From: Agrypnia vestita
Taxonomy: Eukaryota; Arthropoda; Insecta; Trichoptera; Phryganeidae
Assembly (NCBI GenBank): GCA_016648135.1
Contig: JADDOH010000484.1
Location: forward strand, 1 to 64,000
Length of the DNA: 64,000 nucleotides
Reading direction: 5' to 3'
Each line of letters opens with the position of its first letter. Positions within the stretch are counted from its first letter, which is position 1. Positions 1 through 12,059 of the stretch are shown piece by piece. Under the pieces are notes generated by a model that did not search any database, was not told the DNA's origin, and worked only from the letters and a program-made list of their open reading frames with translations. The translations under genes were made by a program, and so were the position numbers.

Positions 1-1049
1 GGAATAGTTTTCTTGTTTCTAGGATCTAATCCAGTTTTACAGGCGCTGATATTAAAATATATATACAAGGGAAATGAAGGGCTACACAGGCGCTGGTAAT
101 TGCTCAATTTTGGAGAGTTATATTACTTCGGATCAGGATGCCATCTTAGAAGCAGACCAACTACAGAAATAAGATAAGAACCTTTAATATTATTTATTCT
201 TTATTTTCTTATGTGTATCAAATGGAAAGTTCTTGCTATATAATTTGTCATTGTCTCATGGTCACTATTCATTTCATTACGTGGGTTCAGAGTTCGACGG
301 TAACGGACGCGGAAACAAATTAGTACTGATGTCGGGACGTAACGTCGGAATTATATCTTAATTATCTTTAGGATAGAAGCAAGGTCATCATACGTGCATT
401 CTGCATTTCAAACGTTTTACTAACATTATATATATAAATACATATTATTGCGTTTTACAAATTGAATAGGTTCGCGGAAAATAGCTATTTCGCCCGGTTG
501 TGCAATATTAACTTCCAAAGTAGCATAATGAGATCTTATTACCGGCGCTAGACTCTTAAGGTTAGGCACGCGGGGATTATAAATGGGATAATGAACGAGA
601 ACCGAATGGGGAAGTTCGTCTCTTCATGGTCGGGAGGCGAGGAGTCGTACGTCTTTCACGCCCCGTGATCTTGGGAGGCAGAATTTCGATTGTGGAAAAA
701 GATGAAGTTGGATCTACTCGCGTGGCAAGACAGGGTCGAATGTCGGAGCGCGCGTTCTCGGCTATGGAGTCTGATTAGATTGGGGGAGACACCTTAGGTC
801 AGGGACTAGGTAGGGCCATCTTAACTGTATCTACCCGGTTGTGACTGGGTTTTAAAGCCAAGAATTACAGGATGGTCTGAAGGTCTTGATGCGGTTACCC
901 CTCTAACATCTAAGGGGAAGAGCCTCTCACGTCTTTTCAGTCCCCTTGGTGCGACGAGCTCGGGCTCTGGTTATGAATGTATGTGAATGTAATAACTCCG
1001 TACTCAAGGACGAGATAGGACGTTCCTCATGAACGAGAAATTATAAGAT

Positions 1050-1160
1050 GCAGGTAGCAGTTCGACAATCAATACTTATGCTCGGGACCGCTTTAATGAA
1101 CGAGATCTGTCAGCAGTTTAACAATCAACTTTATGATCGGGACCGCATTCAGGAGCACGA
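1050..1160 (+). repeat. Imperfect 55-bp tandem duplication
   Basis: Two adjacent units contain CAGTT.(A)ACAATCAA, TTATG.TCGGGACCGC and a closing gAACGAGA/gAGCACGA. The first unit runs from about 1050 to 1105 and the second from about 1106 to 1160. They are diverged, so the duplication is old. Confidence 0.5.
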
Positions 1161-1224
1161 TGGCATTACTAACATCATCATTCTCATCATTCACCACCTT
1201 TTCTAACTTGCTGTATACAGAGAC

Positions 1225-1612
1225 CTTCGGGGTTCTCCCTTCCCGGCCAGCGAGAAACATATCAGGAACTTCACAATCAACTGTAATAATCATGCTGTTT
1301 TACCATCATTTAATATCTCTAGTCAATAAGACTACACCGTGGGATCAATCACATCAACTATATTTGGCGATGCTAACATGGCTCTGACTGACGCGCTCAA
1401 GGGAGAGTCTTTTCCAGTCACCCAGTTAGTTCATTCAGCCCTTTAATCAGCAGTAAACATCATAATAATCCGGCTCATGTAGCCGCAACGTGGGATCCTC
1501 ATCATATACACCAGTCAATTTGACTGCCCCGCGGGACAATATACAAACCTTAATATCAGACGCGGGATTTCTTCCTGATATGTTTGTCGCCGGGAAGCGA
1601 GGACTTCGGGGG
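1225..1612. repeat. Imperfect inverted repeat
   Basis: The segment near 1225-1280, read on the minus strand, matches 1560-1612 read on the plus strand. The shared part includes TTCCTGATATGTTT, an interrupted TCGC.GGGAAG and CTTCGGGG. Both arms conceptually translate to PDMF(L/V)AG(R/K).G, but that follows from the DNA identity and does not by itself show coding. Confidence 0.5.
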
Positions 1613-2757
1613 ATTCCAGCAGGAGCAATAGAGTCTCGGCTTGATCTTGGTCTGCAGCTTAGTGTGGGAGGTTATGTCTAAACAGGAGTTAACCACCGGA
1701 TGCGGCGATGCTCTGGGGCCGCATCCCCCTCCCCCCTACAGGGGGGGGGGGGCATCTAGAATCCACGTTTGAACAGAAGTGGTTAGACACTTCTTAAATT
1801 TCACTTACAAATCTGTATCTTCCATTCCCTTAGAATCTCGGGCTGCGATAATGTCAGACAAAGCTTGCCCTGAGCCTCTGTTGCGCCTAGTTGTTATGAA
1901 TATATGTTTACTCTTTCCACTATGTACTATGAACAGATTGAGCAGATCGGACAACGTGGGATGCGCTATTGGTAGGTTTCTTACTTGTGTTTTGAATATA
2001 ACGTATGCTATTATATCTTGTAAATCTGTCATAAATGGGTGCCGCATGTGGTTGTGCTGACACTGTTCTAAGCTGCTATTATGAGATGTTGATAATCAAT
2101 GCGGGCGGAATCTTTAGCGTATGCCGTTAACTTGGCAACGATTGTATTGTTTTATATTACAGTATTTTAACCCCGATGGTATTATAGTTATGGCGGTTCA
2201 ATGTAAGGGAGTTTTGCTACTAGCGTTTATTCCTAGGCTACGCCGCATATAATTGGCTTTTAGGCCAACTCCGGACGTGGACGATATCGGCTATCTCTCA
2301 TATAGGCGAAACTGTAGAATTCTAGAGCGGTTTCTAGAAGGACGAGTACGGATTAGTTACGTGCGTTTGTTATTTCTATAGTTAGGTAAGAATTCGTTCT
2401 ATATTAGTCTAGTCGCGTTAATAAGAATACGAATTTCACCACGTATCAAAAGAATTTTGGATAGCTACGGACAGAACGGAGGGGGAATTTTCCTAACCAC
2501 TAGATAGATCACGACTGGCCAATTTTGAAAATATAAATTCTTAACAAAAAAAAAAATAATATTAGCTTTCATGTAAATATACTTCCGAAGTTCTAAGTTC
2601 GACTTAAGTTTTATCTAGTAGCTTAAAAGTCACAAAAGTTGTAATAAAGCTCGATGCGGTAGCTTAAAGTCTCAAGCTTTGGGCTTTTCGTAAAACTTAT
2701 ATTATTAAACTTTATAGTTAGGTATTTAGCTTAGGTCTACAGGTAGGTACGTTACAG

Positions 2758-2775
2758 TGGTCCCGTTAGACCAGG
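2758..2775 (+). promoter_or_regulatory. Primer-binding-site-like sequence
   Basis: It begins with TGG one base after the shared CGTTACA terminus of the left repeat, where an LTR element's tRNA primer would anneal. The sequence is TGGTCCCGTTAGACCAGG. I could not match it to a specific tRNA 3' end from memory. Confidence 0.35.
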
Positions 2776-3622
2776 AGATATGTTTCAAGAGTGAGATTCG
2801 TATTCATTTTATTAGATTAGTTAATATTGTAAAACGAAAAAAAAAATTGTTTTAATTATAATGGCATTTTTCTTTCCACGCATAAGTATGTCTTTACGCG
2901 CTCTATCAAAAATCATTTAGTGTTCGCACGGTCCATATAAATCACGTATTTATTCAAAAACAATAGCGTTAAAATATCTATTTAAAGTCTTGTAGTGGAC
3001 AAGCGGTAATGGCTTACGCGGTCCAGTTGGAATCGCGCTCGGCCGAGTATATAATAAACCGGTACTCAATAGTAGCGGCGATAGGCATTTGACCTTGATA
3101 TTGATGATATTGAGTATACACGCGCCATATACATTTTATAGATATAAGTGATAACTACCATGGGTAATTAAGCAATCTTTTAAAGAAACGGTGTGTTAGG
3201 AAATATTTCCTTTTAAATATTGAAAGTATATAACGTGAAGGTTGATAATTCTAGAACATCTTGTATGCCTTGAAGAAAAAGAAGTTTACTATAATTTTAA
3301 GTACTTTGAAAAATCTTCTGACGGGATAGTAGTGACATCTGTGCGAGTTTCACTTCAGGGATTTTTATATTATATGCGCGCGGTTGTAGTTCGGTAAACA
3401 GATAAAATCTTTTTGGACATGTTACATTTCGAAAGTTGGATTCCTTTCCGGTTTAGAACTAGTTCCAAATAATGTTTGACACGGTATAGAGAGATCGGTT
3501 CCGGCTCCTTCGTCGCCTTTAGTTTTACAGGCGGTTATGATTTGAATCACTTCATTCTCCTTCGTTATACCTATCTTTGGCATGTTTGATCATTTTTAGT
3601 TTCAACTTCAACTTCGGCTCTC

Positions 3623-3933
3623 GATTTACGATTTACGATTTACGATTTACGATTTACGATTTACGATTTACGATTTACGATTTACGATTTACGATTTACG
3701 ATTTACGATTTACGATTTACGATTTACGATTTACGATTTACGATTTACGATTTACGATTTACGATTTACGATTTACGATTTACGATTTACGATTTACGAT
3801 TTACGATTTACGATTTACGATTTACGATTTACGATTTACGATTTACGATTTACGATTTTTACGATTTACGATTTACGATTTACGATTTACGATTTACGAT
3901 TTACGATTTACGATTTACGATTTACGATTTACG
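3623..3933 (+). repeat. 7-bp minisatellite (GATTTAC)n, about 44 copies
   Basis: The unit GATTTAC repeats head to tail with almost no variation. One 2-bp insertion near 3853 breaks the array, and the last units degrade into GATCTACAATTTACAATC. Because 7 is not a multiple of 3, three units give the same 7-residue peptide cycle (RFTIYDL) in every frame. The long open frame across the array is therefore an artefact of the repeat. Confidence 0.95.
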
Positions 3934-4510
3934 ATCTACAATTTACAATCTTGGTTATTTCATGATGTATATTACGGACTTATATTCGATGCATGCATGA
4001 GGTGAAGTTGTAACCGCATGTATGCATGTACACATGTACATGCGTGTGTGTTTGTATGTATGTATTTGTCACCCTTCTTCGTTTTCTTTTGCCTCGCTAA
4101 AAAATCTTTGTTTCTTTAGGGAGTGGTAACATTGGCCATGCTTTCGAAACGGTATCGTCAAGCGTCATTTACAATTCCTAGATTAGTGACTGCATAAGAA
4201 TTATAAGCAGGACGTTTAGAGAGGGCTGTAAAAGGTTTAGACCTGGAGTAAGGTTATGATATATATGTCTGTTGAGGTTGATAATATCGCGATGTACTTG
4301 ATATAAGAACCGTTTCTTCAACGCTTACGTATCGGGTCAAGTACATTGAATTATTTTGCAAATAGTCGGAATTCGGATAATCCTGTCAACGTGGTGAAAG
4401 GCGAAGCGTTATAATCTGCAGGACGGTTATGTGAGCTAGCTTTGGACTTACATATTTTCTGGCGGATAGCGGATGTTCGGTTGGTTGGACATGGGAATAG
4501 AGTCTTATAG

Positions 4511-6045
4511 ACAGGGGGAAGGGCGTTAGGTTCGTACAAGTGTAGTGCCAGCAGTTTTAGTATTTTATCAACAGAGAGGGGAGATGCGGGTGCGTGTTCA
4601 CTATGGGAACAATAGTGTAATGTAGATTCAAATTGTCGATTACTTTTTTCAACAATAGGGTACGTGGCGCGCTTCTTTAATGGATGTGCATCGTCTTTAG
4701 ATATCTCCTTTGAGAGTTAGTCGTGTAGTTAGTTGAGAACAATCATAATAGGAATATACCTTTTGTTGATACGCGATCTGCAGTTATTATAGGGGGATAC
4801 GATTTTACAAACTAATCTTTGGAAGATTTTGGATGCGTGCCACATATAGCTTTGGGGAAGGGGGTAATAGCGAAGCATCATCATCATTTTAAGTACCCGT
4901 GTACAAGGGGATATTGAGATCAATGTGTGGTTCTATATACTAGGAATCCGGTTGTTTGGCTCACCCGAATAAGATGAACATCAAAATCATAGTTTAACAC
5001 AATTCTGGAATTTTAAAAACTTATCGCGGTTCGCGTTCGAATTTGTTTGTATAGTGTCCTTGTCGTCGTGTATATTCGGGTATTGGTGCTAGTCAGAAGG
5101 TGTTAGGGGAAGTATACGCCGGGGGAAGTGCTACAATGTAACGAGCTGGTGAGCACTAGGGATGTACCATCTATAAAGGGAACGAGGAGTGACGGAGCGG
5201 GGGAAGTGGTGTCTCTTTTGATCTGTTGAAAGCGGAATGGGGTCGAGTAATTGACAGGCACAACGATGGGACGTTCGATTGATAATAGGAATTCGGATCT
5301 TCCCAATCAGTTGAGTAAAATAGATGCGGTCACCTTTTCTTTCGATTTCTAATATTTATATTAACCGAACACTTTTAGAAAAAAAAAAACAGTTGTAGTT
5401 GGGAACAAGGCGTCTTCATCACTGCGTGAACACGTGCGTTTGGGATCGTCGGGATTGCTAAACTACTTCTTTATTACGGGGAGTAGATTATTGTAGTAAG
5501 GCGTGCTATTTTAATAACTTGCGGCGAACGCGTTTTGAGAGAGGAAGTGTGGATAAAACGGACCAATTTTGGATGGGGGAAGGGTGTACAATGGTATAAC
5601 GTGTTGATGAACACTTACATGGGGACGAAATTCTAACATGAAATCAAATTCTTTCAGAACGGGGGAAGCATAGCTATAAGCAGGATTGCTTATACAATGT
5701 TGAAGATTTTAAGATCTAGTTGAATAACGGGCGCGATCGTATGAGGCGTTCAAGTTACTTTCGATTAATTGTGGGTATTTGAGCCTTACTTGCTGTTTAA
5801 ATGATGTAGATACGGATCTTTGGTTTCTTATTAACTTTCTAACATGCCTGCGCGTAGGACTTAGTCAATTTAGCTAATACGTCTTACCATAGCTACTTGC
5901 AACACCTGGTTCGCGGATGAATTTTCTAAGGGTATACCAAATGATGCCAAACGAAGGAACGAAGGGGTCTAATAGCTACCTATGTTTGTGGCGACGCGTT
6001 CCTGCTCATGCGATCGTACCGCGCCGCCCCAGGGGGAAGCTGTAA
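4511..6045 (+). repeat. Diverged segments each led by GGGGGAAG
   Basis: GGGGGAAG, or GGGGAAG with one base lost, recurs at about 4514, 4855, 5106, 5121, 5199, 5576, 5661 and 6032. At 5121 and 5576 the similarity continues downstream (ACAATG..TAACG.G.TG.TGA.CACT). Several are followed by short stem-loops: AGTGCT/AGCACT after 5121 and ATAAGC/GCTTAT after 5661. No ORF accompanies them. The motif resembles a polypurine tract, but the repeated use is unexplained. Confidence 0.5.
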
Positions 6046-7017
6046 CGATATTGGCCTATTCAAATAGACATTGCTGAAAAATTATACGAAAATATCTATC
6101 TGCTAAAGTTTATAATAAAGAGAAGCTTCACAAACCGTTAAATACTCTATAATTAAATATTTTCCGGATAAGTAGGTGCGGACGAGCTTTATTATTTCTG
6201 CACGCGGGCGTGTAAAGCAGGCTTTATGTTCTTTTAGTTTGGCGAAGCGAGCCTATCAAAAGCGGTTGTCCGCGTAACGAATCTGGCCAATGAAACGCGT
6301 CCTTAGAGTTAGACTTTGACTTTTACACGCGAGTTGGAATCAAAGATGGCGCGAGATAGGGACTATTTTTAGGCGTTACAAATTAGAAAGCGGCACTTGA
6401 GTTTTCAGCTTGAAGGTCGGCGGAGGCTTTGTCGAGGAGAGTCCGAAGTAAGGAAGATAATTTGGCTGGATCGAGGAAAAAGCCAGAGGTTGATAATAAT
6501 TCAAAGAGAATTGGAACAGTGAACAGATAAGCATTTCCAATGTTATTTATTCCTATTGCCTTTTGTGTGTATCATATTTGGAACCTTATATTACTAAGCG
6601 CTCATCAGATTTAATAATTCATAGTTTTGCGTGATAATCCAGCGGGCGTTCTTTCCTAATACTTGTGTAACTTTCAATTATGCAAAAGAATGCTTTGTTA
6701 TCTATACTGGCGATTGAATACACGGATTTCTATATGATTTGTATTGTTTGGAAATAATTGGGATCGGAGTATTTATGGGGTTTTGATATCACGATTGTCA
6801 GTGTGATATAAATTCAAATCGTACGAGATTTCCTCCAAATAATATATTTTAAAAATGCATCTGGATTTTATATTTATTTTATTAAAACGTGAATGTGTGG
6901 TTTATTTGAACTCGTTACATGTTTGTATTGCGTATCGTTAGGCAATCGTTGAAAACACGATTTGTTCCTATCAAGTTCTTATAAAGACGTGTTTCGAATT
7001 GTATATATTCCTTAATT

Positions 7018-7450
7018 GCGATAGTTATTCATATGACATTGTTTTTATTCATCCAATATTAGATATTTGAAATGTTTTTTTTACAACATATTCCATTATT
7101 GTGGGTCGTTTGCGGTTAGATCAGATCAACCTTCGGCCTTCCGTAATCGCGATAGTTATTCATGTGACATTGTTTTTATTCATTCAATATTAGATATTTG
7201 AAATGTTTTCTAGAACATTATTCACTATTGTGGGCAGTTCGCGGTGTGTTCAGGGGTGGTTAACCTTCGGCCTTCCGTAATCGCGATAGTTATTCATATG
7301 GCATTGTTTTATTCATTCAATATTAGATATTTGAAATGTTTTCTACAACATTTTCCATTATTGTGGGCAGTTCGCGGTTTGTTCAGGGGTAGTTAACCTT
7401 CGGTCTTCCGTGATCACGTTATTTACTTATATGACAGATTGTTTTGCTTT
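7018..7450 (+). repeat. Tandem repeat, about 131-134-bp unit, three copies plus a partial
   Basis: Units start with GCGATAGTTATTCAT at 7018, 7149 and 7283, and a decayed fourth begins near 7411. Each carries TTAGATATTTGAAATG, then ATTGTGGGC.GTTCGCGG, then CTTCGG.CTTCCGT. Units differ by point changes and small indels. Confidence 0.85.
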
Positions 7451-7526
7451 GTTCGTTTAATATAAGTAATATCATATTTTTATGAGTTACCGTAATTATT
7501 TATCTATATGATTTTATTATTGAGAG

Positions 7527-7765
7527 TGATGCAACGAATACTACCTTCACGAATACGAATATCAGGCTTACTATTCGGTGAATACGAACGCGAATATTTC
7601 CACCAAGGTGGGGGGGGAACTTGAACATACTTGTAAATATAATAACCTTGATGCAACGAATACTACCTTCATGAATACGAATATCAGGCCTACTATTCGG
7701 TGAATACGAATGCGAATATTTCCACCAAGGTGGGGGAGAACGCAAGCATACTTGTAATTGTATTG
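7527..7765 (+). repeat. Tandem repeat, 122-bp unit, two copies
   Basis: Units begin TGATGCAACGAATACTACC at 7527 and 7649. Both contain GAATACGAATATCAGG, TACTATTCGGTGAATACGAA and CCACCAAGGTGGGGG. The CCACC/GGTGG pair is a small hairpin in each unit, and the G-run resembles a polypurine tract. Confidence 0.85.
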
Positions 7766-7796
7766 TTTATGTCTGCTTGTGATATCACTGTACGGC

Positions 7797-8583
7797 GTAG
7801 ATGAACTAGTTTGAAAGGGCTTATGTTCTGTATGTGCTCGGCGTAGAGGGAATAGTTTTCTTGTTTCTAGGATCTAATACAGTTTTACAGGTGCTGATAT
7901 TGAAATATATATATATATATATATACAAGGAAAACACTATTTTGGGAACCATTAACTGGATGGCAGATATTGAAGCACACATACACACAAGGAGGACGTT
8001 ATGTTAAATACATGACTGGAAGGTTGTTATTGGAAAACACAGGCGCTACTTTAAGATATGGACAGTTTACAGAGAACCTCAACTTCTGTTGGGACCTTTT
8101 ACAATTACTATTCTTTCGCCTTTTGCTTAACCGTGGATGAACTAGATTGAAGGGGTTTATGTTCTGTATGTGCTCGGCGTAGAGGGAATAGTTTTCTTGT
8201 TTCTAGGATCTAATACAGTTTTACAGGTGCTGATATTGAAATATATATATATATATACAAGGAAAACACTATTTTGGGAACCATTAACTGGATGGCAGAT
8301 ATTGAAGCACACATACACACAAGGAGGACGTTATGTTAAATACATGACTGGAAGGTTGTTATTGGAAAACACAGGCGCTACTATAGGATATGGACAGTTT
8401 ACAGAGAACCTCAACTTCTGTTGGGACCTTTTACTATTACTATTCTTTCGCCTTTTTTCTTAACCGTGGATGAACTAGATTGAGGGGGTTTATGTTCGGC
8501 ATGTGCTCGGCGTAGAGGGAATAGTTTTCTTGTTTCTAGGATCTAATACAGTTTTACAGGCGCTGATATTAAAATATATATAT
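7797..8583 (+). repeat. Tandem repeat, about 334-bp unit, two full and one truncated copy
   Basis: Corresponding points (GGAATAGTTTTCTTG) lie at 7849, 8185 and 8518, spacings of 336 and 333 bp. Length differences come mainly from a (TA)n tract within each unit. The third copy is cut after its (TA)n tract and continues directly into sequence equivalent to 1901 onward. The units carry no coding frame I can support. Confidence 0.9.
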
Positions 8584-9438
8584 GTTTGTCTTCCCCTACT
8601 ATGTACTATGAACAGATTGAGCAGATTGGACAACGTGAGACGCGCTATCGGTAGGTTTCTTACTTGTGTTTTGAATATAACGTATGCTATTATATCTTGT
8701 AAATCTGTCATAAATGGGTGCCGCATGTGGTTGTGCTGACACTGTTCTAAGCTGCTATTATGAGATGTTGATAATCAATGCGGGCGGAATCTTTAGCGTA
8801 TGCCGTTAACTTGGCAACGATTGTATTGTTTTATATTACAGTATTTTAAACCCGATGGTATTATAGTTATGGCGGTTCAATGTAAGGGAGTTTTGCTACT
8901 AGCGTTTATTCCTAGGCTACGCCGCATATAATTGGCTTTTAGGCCAACTCCGGACGTGGACGATATCGGCTATCTCTCATATAGGCGAAACTGTAGAATT
9001 CTAGAGCGGTTTCTAGAAGGACGAGTACGGATTAGTTACGTGCGTTTGTTATTTCCATAGTTAGGTAAGAATTCGATCTATATTAGTCTAGTCGCGTTAA
9101 TAAGAATACGAATCTCACCACATATCAAAAGAATTTTGGATAGCTACGGACAGAACGGAGGAGGAATTTTCCTAACCACTAGATAGATCACGACTGGCCA
9201 ATTTTGAAAATATAAATTCTTAACAAAAAAAATAAATAAATATTAGCTTTCATGTAAATATACTTCCGAAGTTCTAAGTTCGACTTAAGTTTTCATCTAG
9301 TAGCTTAAAAGTCACAAAAGTCGTAATAAATCTCAATTCGGTAGCTTAAAGTCTCAAGCTTTGGGCTTTTCGTAAAACTTATATTATTAAACTTTATAGT
9401 TAGGTATTTAGCTTAGGTGTACAGGTAGATACGTTACA
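8579..9438 (+). repeat. Right long direct repeat (candidate 3' LTR)
   Basis: It aligns with 1901-2756 with a few per cent mismatches and ends at the same CGTTACA. Downstream sequence (AAGTGGGACATTC...) is unrelated to the sequence following the left copy, so 9438 is a real boundary. Compared with the left copy it lacks about 1.8 kb. Confidence 0.75.
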
Positions 9439-11011
9439 AGTGGGACATTCAGTATGTTCATTTGAGTTTTTTTACTACTGGTAAATTTATCTAAAAAAAT
9501 AAGCGAAAATATTGATTTACCTCGGCATGAAATTTTTTCACACACGAAAAAATCTCAGTAGGTACTTCATTTTTACTAATTAAAATAGAATTAAAATAAA
9601 TGTATTCAGATACACTTATGTCTCATGTCTCAAAGTGAGATAAGTGAGATTAAATATTTGATACCCTTACCGTAAAAAATGAGGAAACGCTTCATTATAC
9701 AATGTTGCAAAATTAAAATATTGTTTAAATAATAAAACGAGGGATACGCAAAAGAACGTGTTTATATTAATTTGAAATATTTTATTTAAAACTTAAGCTT
9801 TTTAACTAAAATTGAAGTGCTTAGACTACGTTTTATTTTTGAGTAATATGGATTGGCTTGCACCATGAGGGAGGGGTTAATAAATTCCCACCTACGCTGA
9901 GGTGAAATTAAACACTATTTAAATAAACATATTTCTTTATACAATATATAATACATGTTTAAATTTAAGTTATACTCTCATAAACCTTAGTTAATACAAT
10001 ATGAGACTAGATATAAAAAAGCCAGTCACTTTTTTAATTACTTACAATATTTAAGTTAATGTGAAACCTGGTGCAGTATTTAATTATAAATGGTGATTAC
10101 ATATACAATTTATTAACCATTATTTAAAAAAAAAAAAATCGATATTGTAGTCACGAATGAATAAATAAAGATACATATAAAATAGATGAATAATAGTTGT
10201 AACACGTACTTTAACCGTTTCTATGTAGCTGTTCTTTTACATGAAAAAAAGAAAGAAAAGAATAAAGAAAAAAGTTTTATACTTTTGAAAAGTGACGGAG
10301 GTTACACGAAGTTACGACGGACGGAGAGATGAACGGACGGACGAACAGACAGTGAAATTATTATGATTGGGATTCAAAGATTAATTTCATGAACCAGAAA
10401 ATGATGAGGTTTTCGAAAGAAAAGCTGTTATCTGTTGTGAAAGCTGAAGATTGAGATGCATGGATAGGCCTCATCTCAACGATAAAACCACGTCCCATTC
10501 TGGAAGAAGGTGACGAAGATGAATATATGAGTCCATATATGTTTATATAATAAGAGGATTTCAGAAGAGCCGAAAATGATTCGAGAATTTTGAACTATGA
10601 ATGTGACACCCGGAATGACCAATGTCCACATTTTTAACATAAATTATTTATGTGTTGGTATAACATTCGTGAATATAATTATTTTTATCGTATATCTGTC
10701 TTGTTATAAAAATATCTGTTGAGACTGATAATATTTACAAGAAGAAGATCAAAAGAATGGTGGTTCTTACAATATTTAATTTTTACCACAATTTTACACA
10801 GGTCGATTGAAATATTTATTCAAATTTAATTAATTTTCTCTTTTGAAGTAAAAAAATATATTATAAAAAAATAATTCGCTCTTCTTTATACTTTAATTCT
10901 AATCCTCGATCTGAAAGTTATTTTCCCGTAAGTAGTATGTGACTATTTGGGTAAATTTGTGTTCTTAATACTCAATTAATTTAGATTAAATTTGTCTTAT
11001 ATCAAAACTCA

Positions 11012-11047
<36 letters not shown>

Positions 11048-12059
11048 AATATCTTAATTTGCCTTGTAAATTTTTGGGTATTAAGAATTAAATTTATAGT
11101 AAATATTTGAGCTCTTATTAATAAATTGCAGTCATAATCACCCTTCTCCATGCAACTTCATCATGTTCAATGAGAGATTGTTAGGTTCCGTTTTAATAAT
11201 ATTTGAATTTAACATTTAAAATAATATATGTATATATATGTATAATGCAATATAATTATCATTAACATAAATAATATTTAATCTTTCACCAAGAAATATA
11301 ATATGAAGAATAATTAGTTTGATTCGGTGCGTAGTGGAATAGACCCTTTTGAGTAAAATAAAAACTGTGAGCCTTCTTTGTTTGCGTATGCTGAGCGCTT
11401 TCTTCGCAATAAAATCTCGCATATTCAAACTGAACGCCTTTAGTGCCGCGACAATGCGACTTTGAATATTGTTTTGAATTTGCAATCACACATAATAAAA
11501 TAGTGAATACTTTTTCGTTCTCAGAATCCAATACGATATTGCTACATTTAGGAAGATACTCGCGTAAATGTGCAAAGGTGCGAGAGGGGCTTTATTGAAG
11601 ATTTGTAAAACTTTTTGAAAATATTATTGAGTGTCACAAATTTAATAATTTTTACATTCTCAAATATTATTTAATCTACTTTTGGTGCAAATTGTCATTT
11701 TAGGTTTGTAATAAAAATATTTTTATTATATTGTGTTTTTGTAACAACATGTTGTTGAAAAAAAAAGTATTATATTTTAATGTTTGGATAGTTGTGCAAT
11801 TTAAAATGTAAAAGAAAACTTTAGTGAAGTGCACTAATAGTGGAGTTTTTCGGAATTATTAATCTTGTTATTCACTATGCCCATGCTAGAACATTCCTGG
11901 TCGCTAATAATGATGACACCTTAACTAAAAGTATCTGGATAAAAAAAATTGCTTGCATAAAAAAGAGAAAATTAAGCATTACAATATATGTTAACGAAAT
12001 GGTAATCAGAAGAAATTGCACAGCATCCAAATCCCTTGCAATAAGAAGGAACAACATTA
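9439..12059. other. AT-rich spacer, no gene seen
   Basis: Only short random ORFs occur here. It contains an (AT)n microsatellite near 11013-11044, a GACG/GACA-rich patch near 10317-10352, and a purine-rich tract near 10240-10275. I see no splice-bounded coding segment. Confidence 0.6.

Larger units (their letters stand above)
1..2756 (+). repeat. Left long direct repeat (candidate 5' LTR, truncated by window edge)
   Basis: Bases 1-66 match the third 334-bp-type unit at 8518-8583, and 1901-2756 match 8579-9438. The stretch from about 70 to 1900 has no counterpart in the right copy. It holds an imperfect 55-bp tandem duplication (about 1050-1160), an inverted repeat (1225-1280 against 1560-1612) and a C-tract/G-tract foldback at 1726-1753. 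No coding gene is supported. Confidence 0.55.
1..9438 (+). mobile_element. Candidate large non-autonomous LTR retroelement (LARD-like), left end outside window
   Basis: Two long direct repeats bound this block. Positions 1901-2756 and 8579-9438 align almost without gaps, and both stop being alike immediately after CGTTACA, which gives a canonical CA terminus. The left copy is followed one base later by TGGTCCCGTTAGACCAGG, a plausible tRNA primer-binding site; the right copy runs into ordinary AT-rich DNA. The interior (2757 to about 7790) has no ORF longer than about 140 codons, and the longest is only a minisatellite. Direct repeats, a CA end, a PBS-like site and a non-coding tandem-repeat-rich interior are what large retrotransposon derivatives show. 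The 5' end and target-site duplication cannot be tested because the left LTR begins before base 1. A segmental duplication is the main alternative. Confidence 0.5.

Noticed and set aside
3623..3933. (GATTTAC)n as telomeric repeat
   Set aside because: It does not match the TTAGG arthropod telomere, is internal, and is flanked by other repeats.
3577..4005. 142-codon ORF as a protein gene
   Set aside because: It is the (GATTTAC)n minisatellite read through; a 7-bp unit without stops is open in every frame.
7018..8583. CRISPR array
   Set aside because: Repeats are long head-to-tail tandem units without short repeats and unique spacers, in a eukaryotic context.
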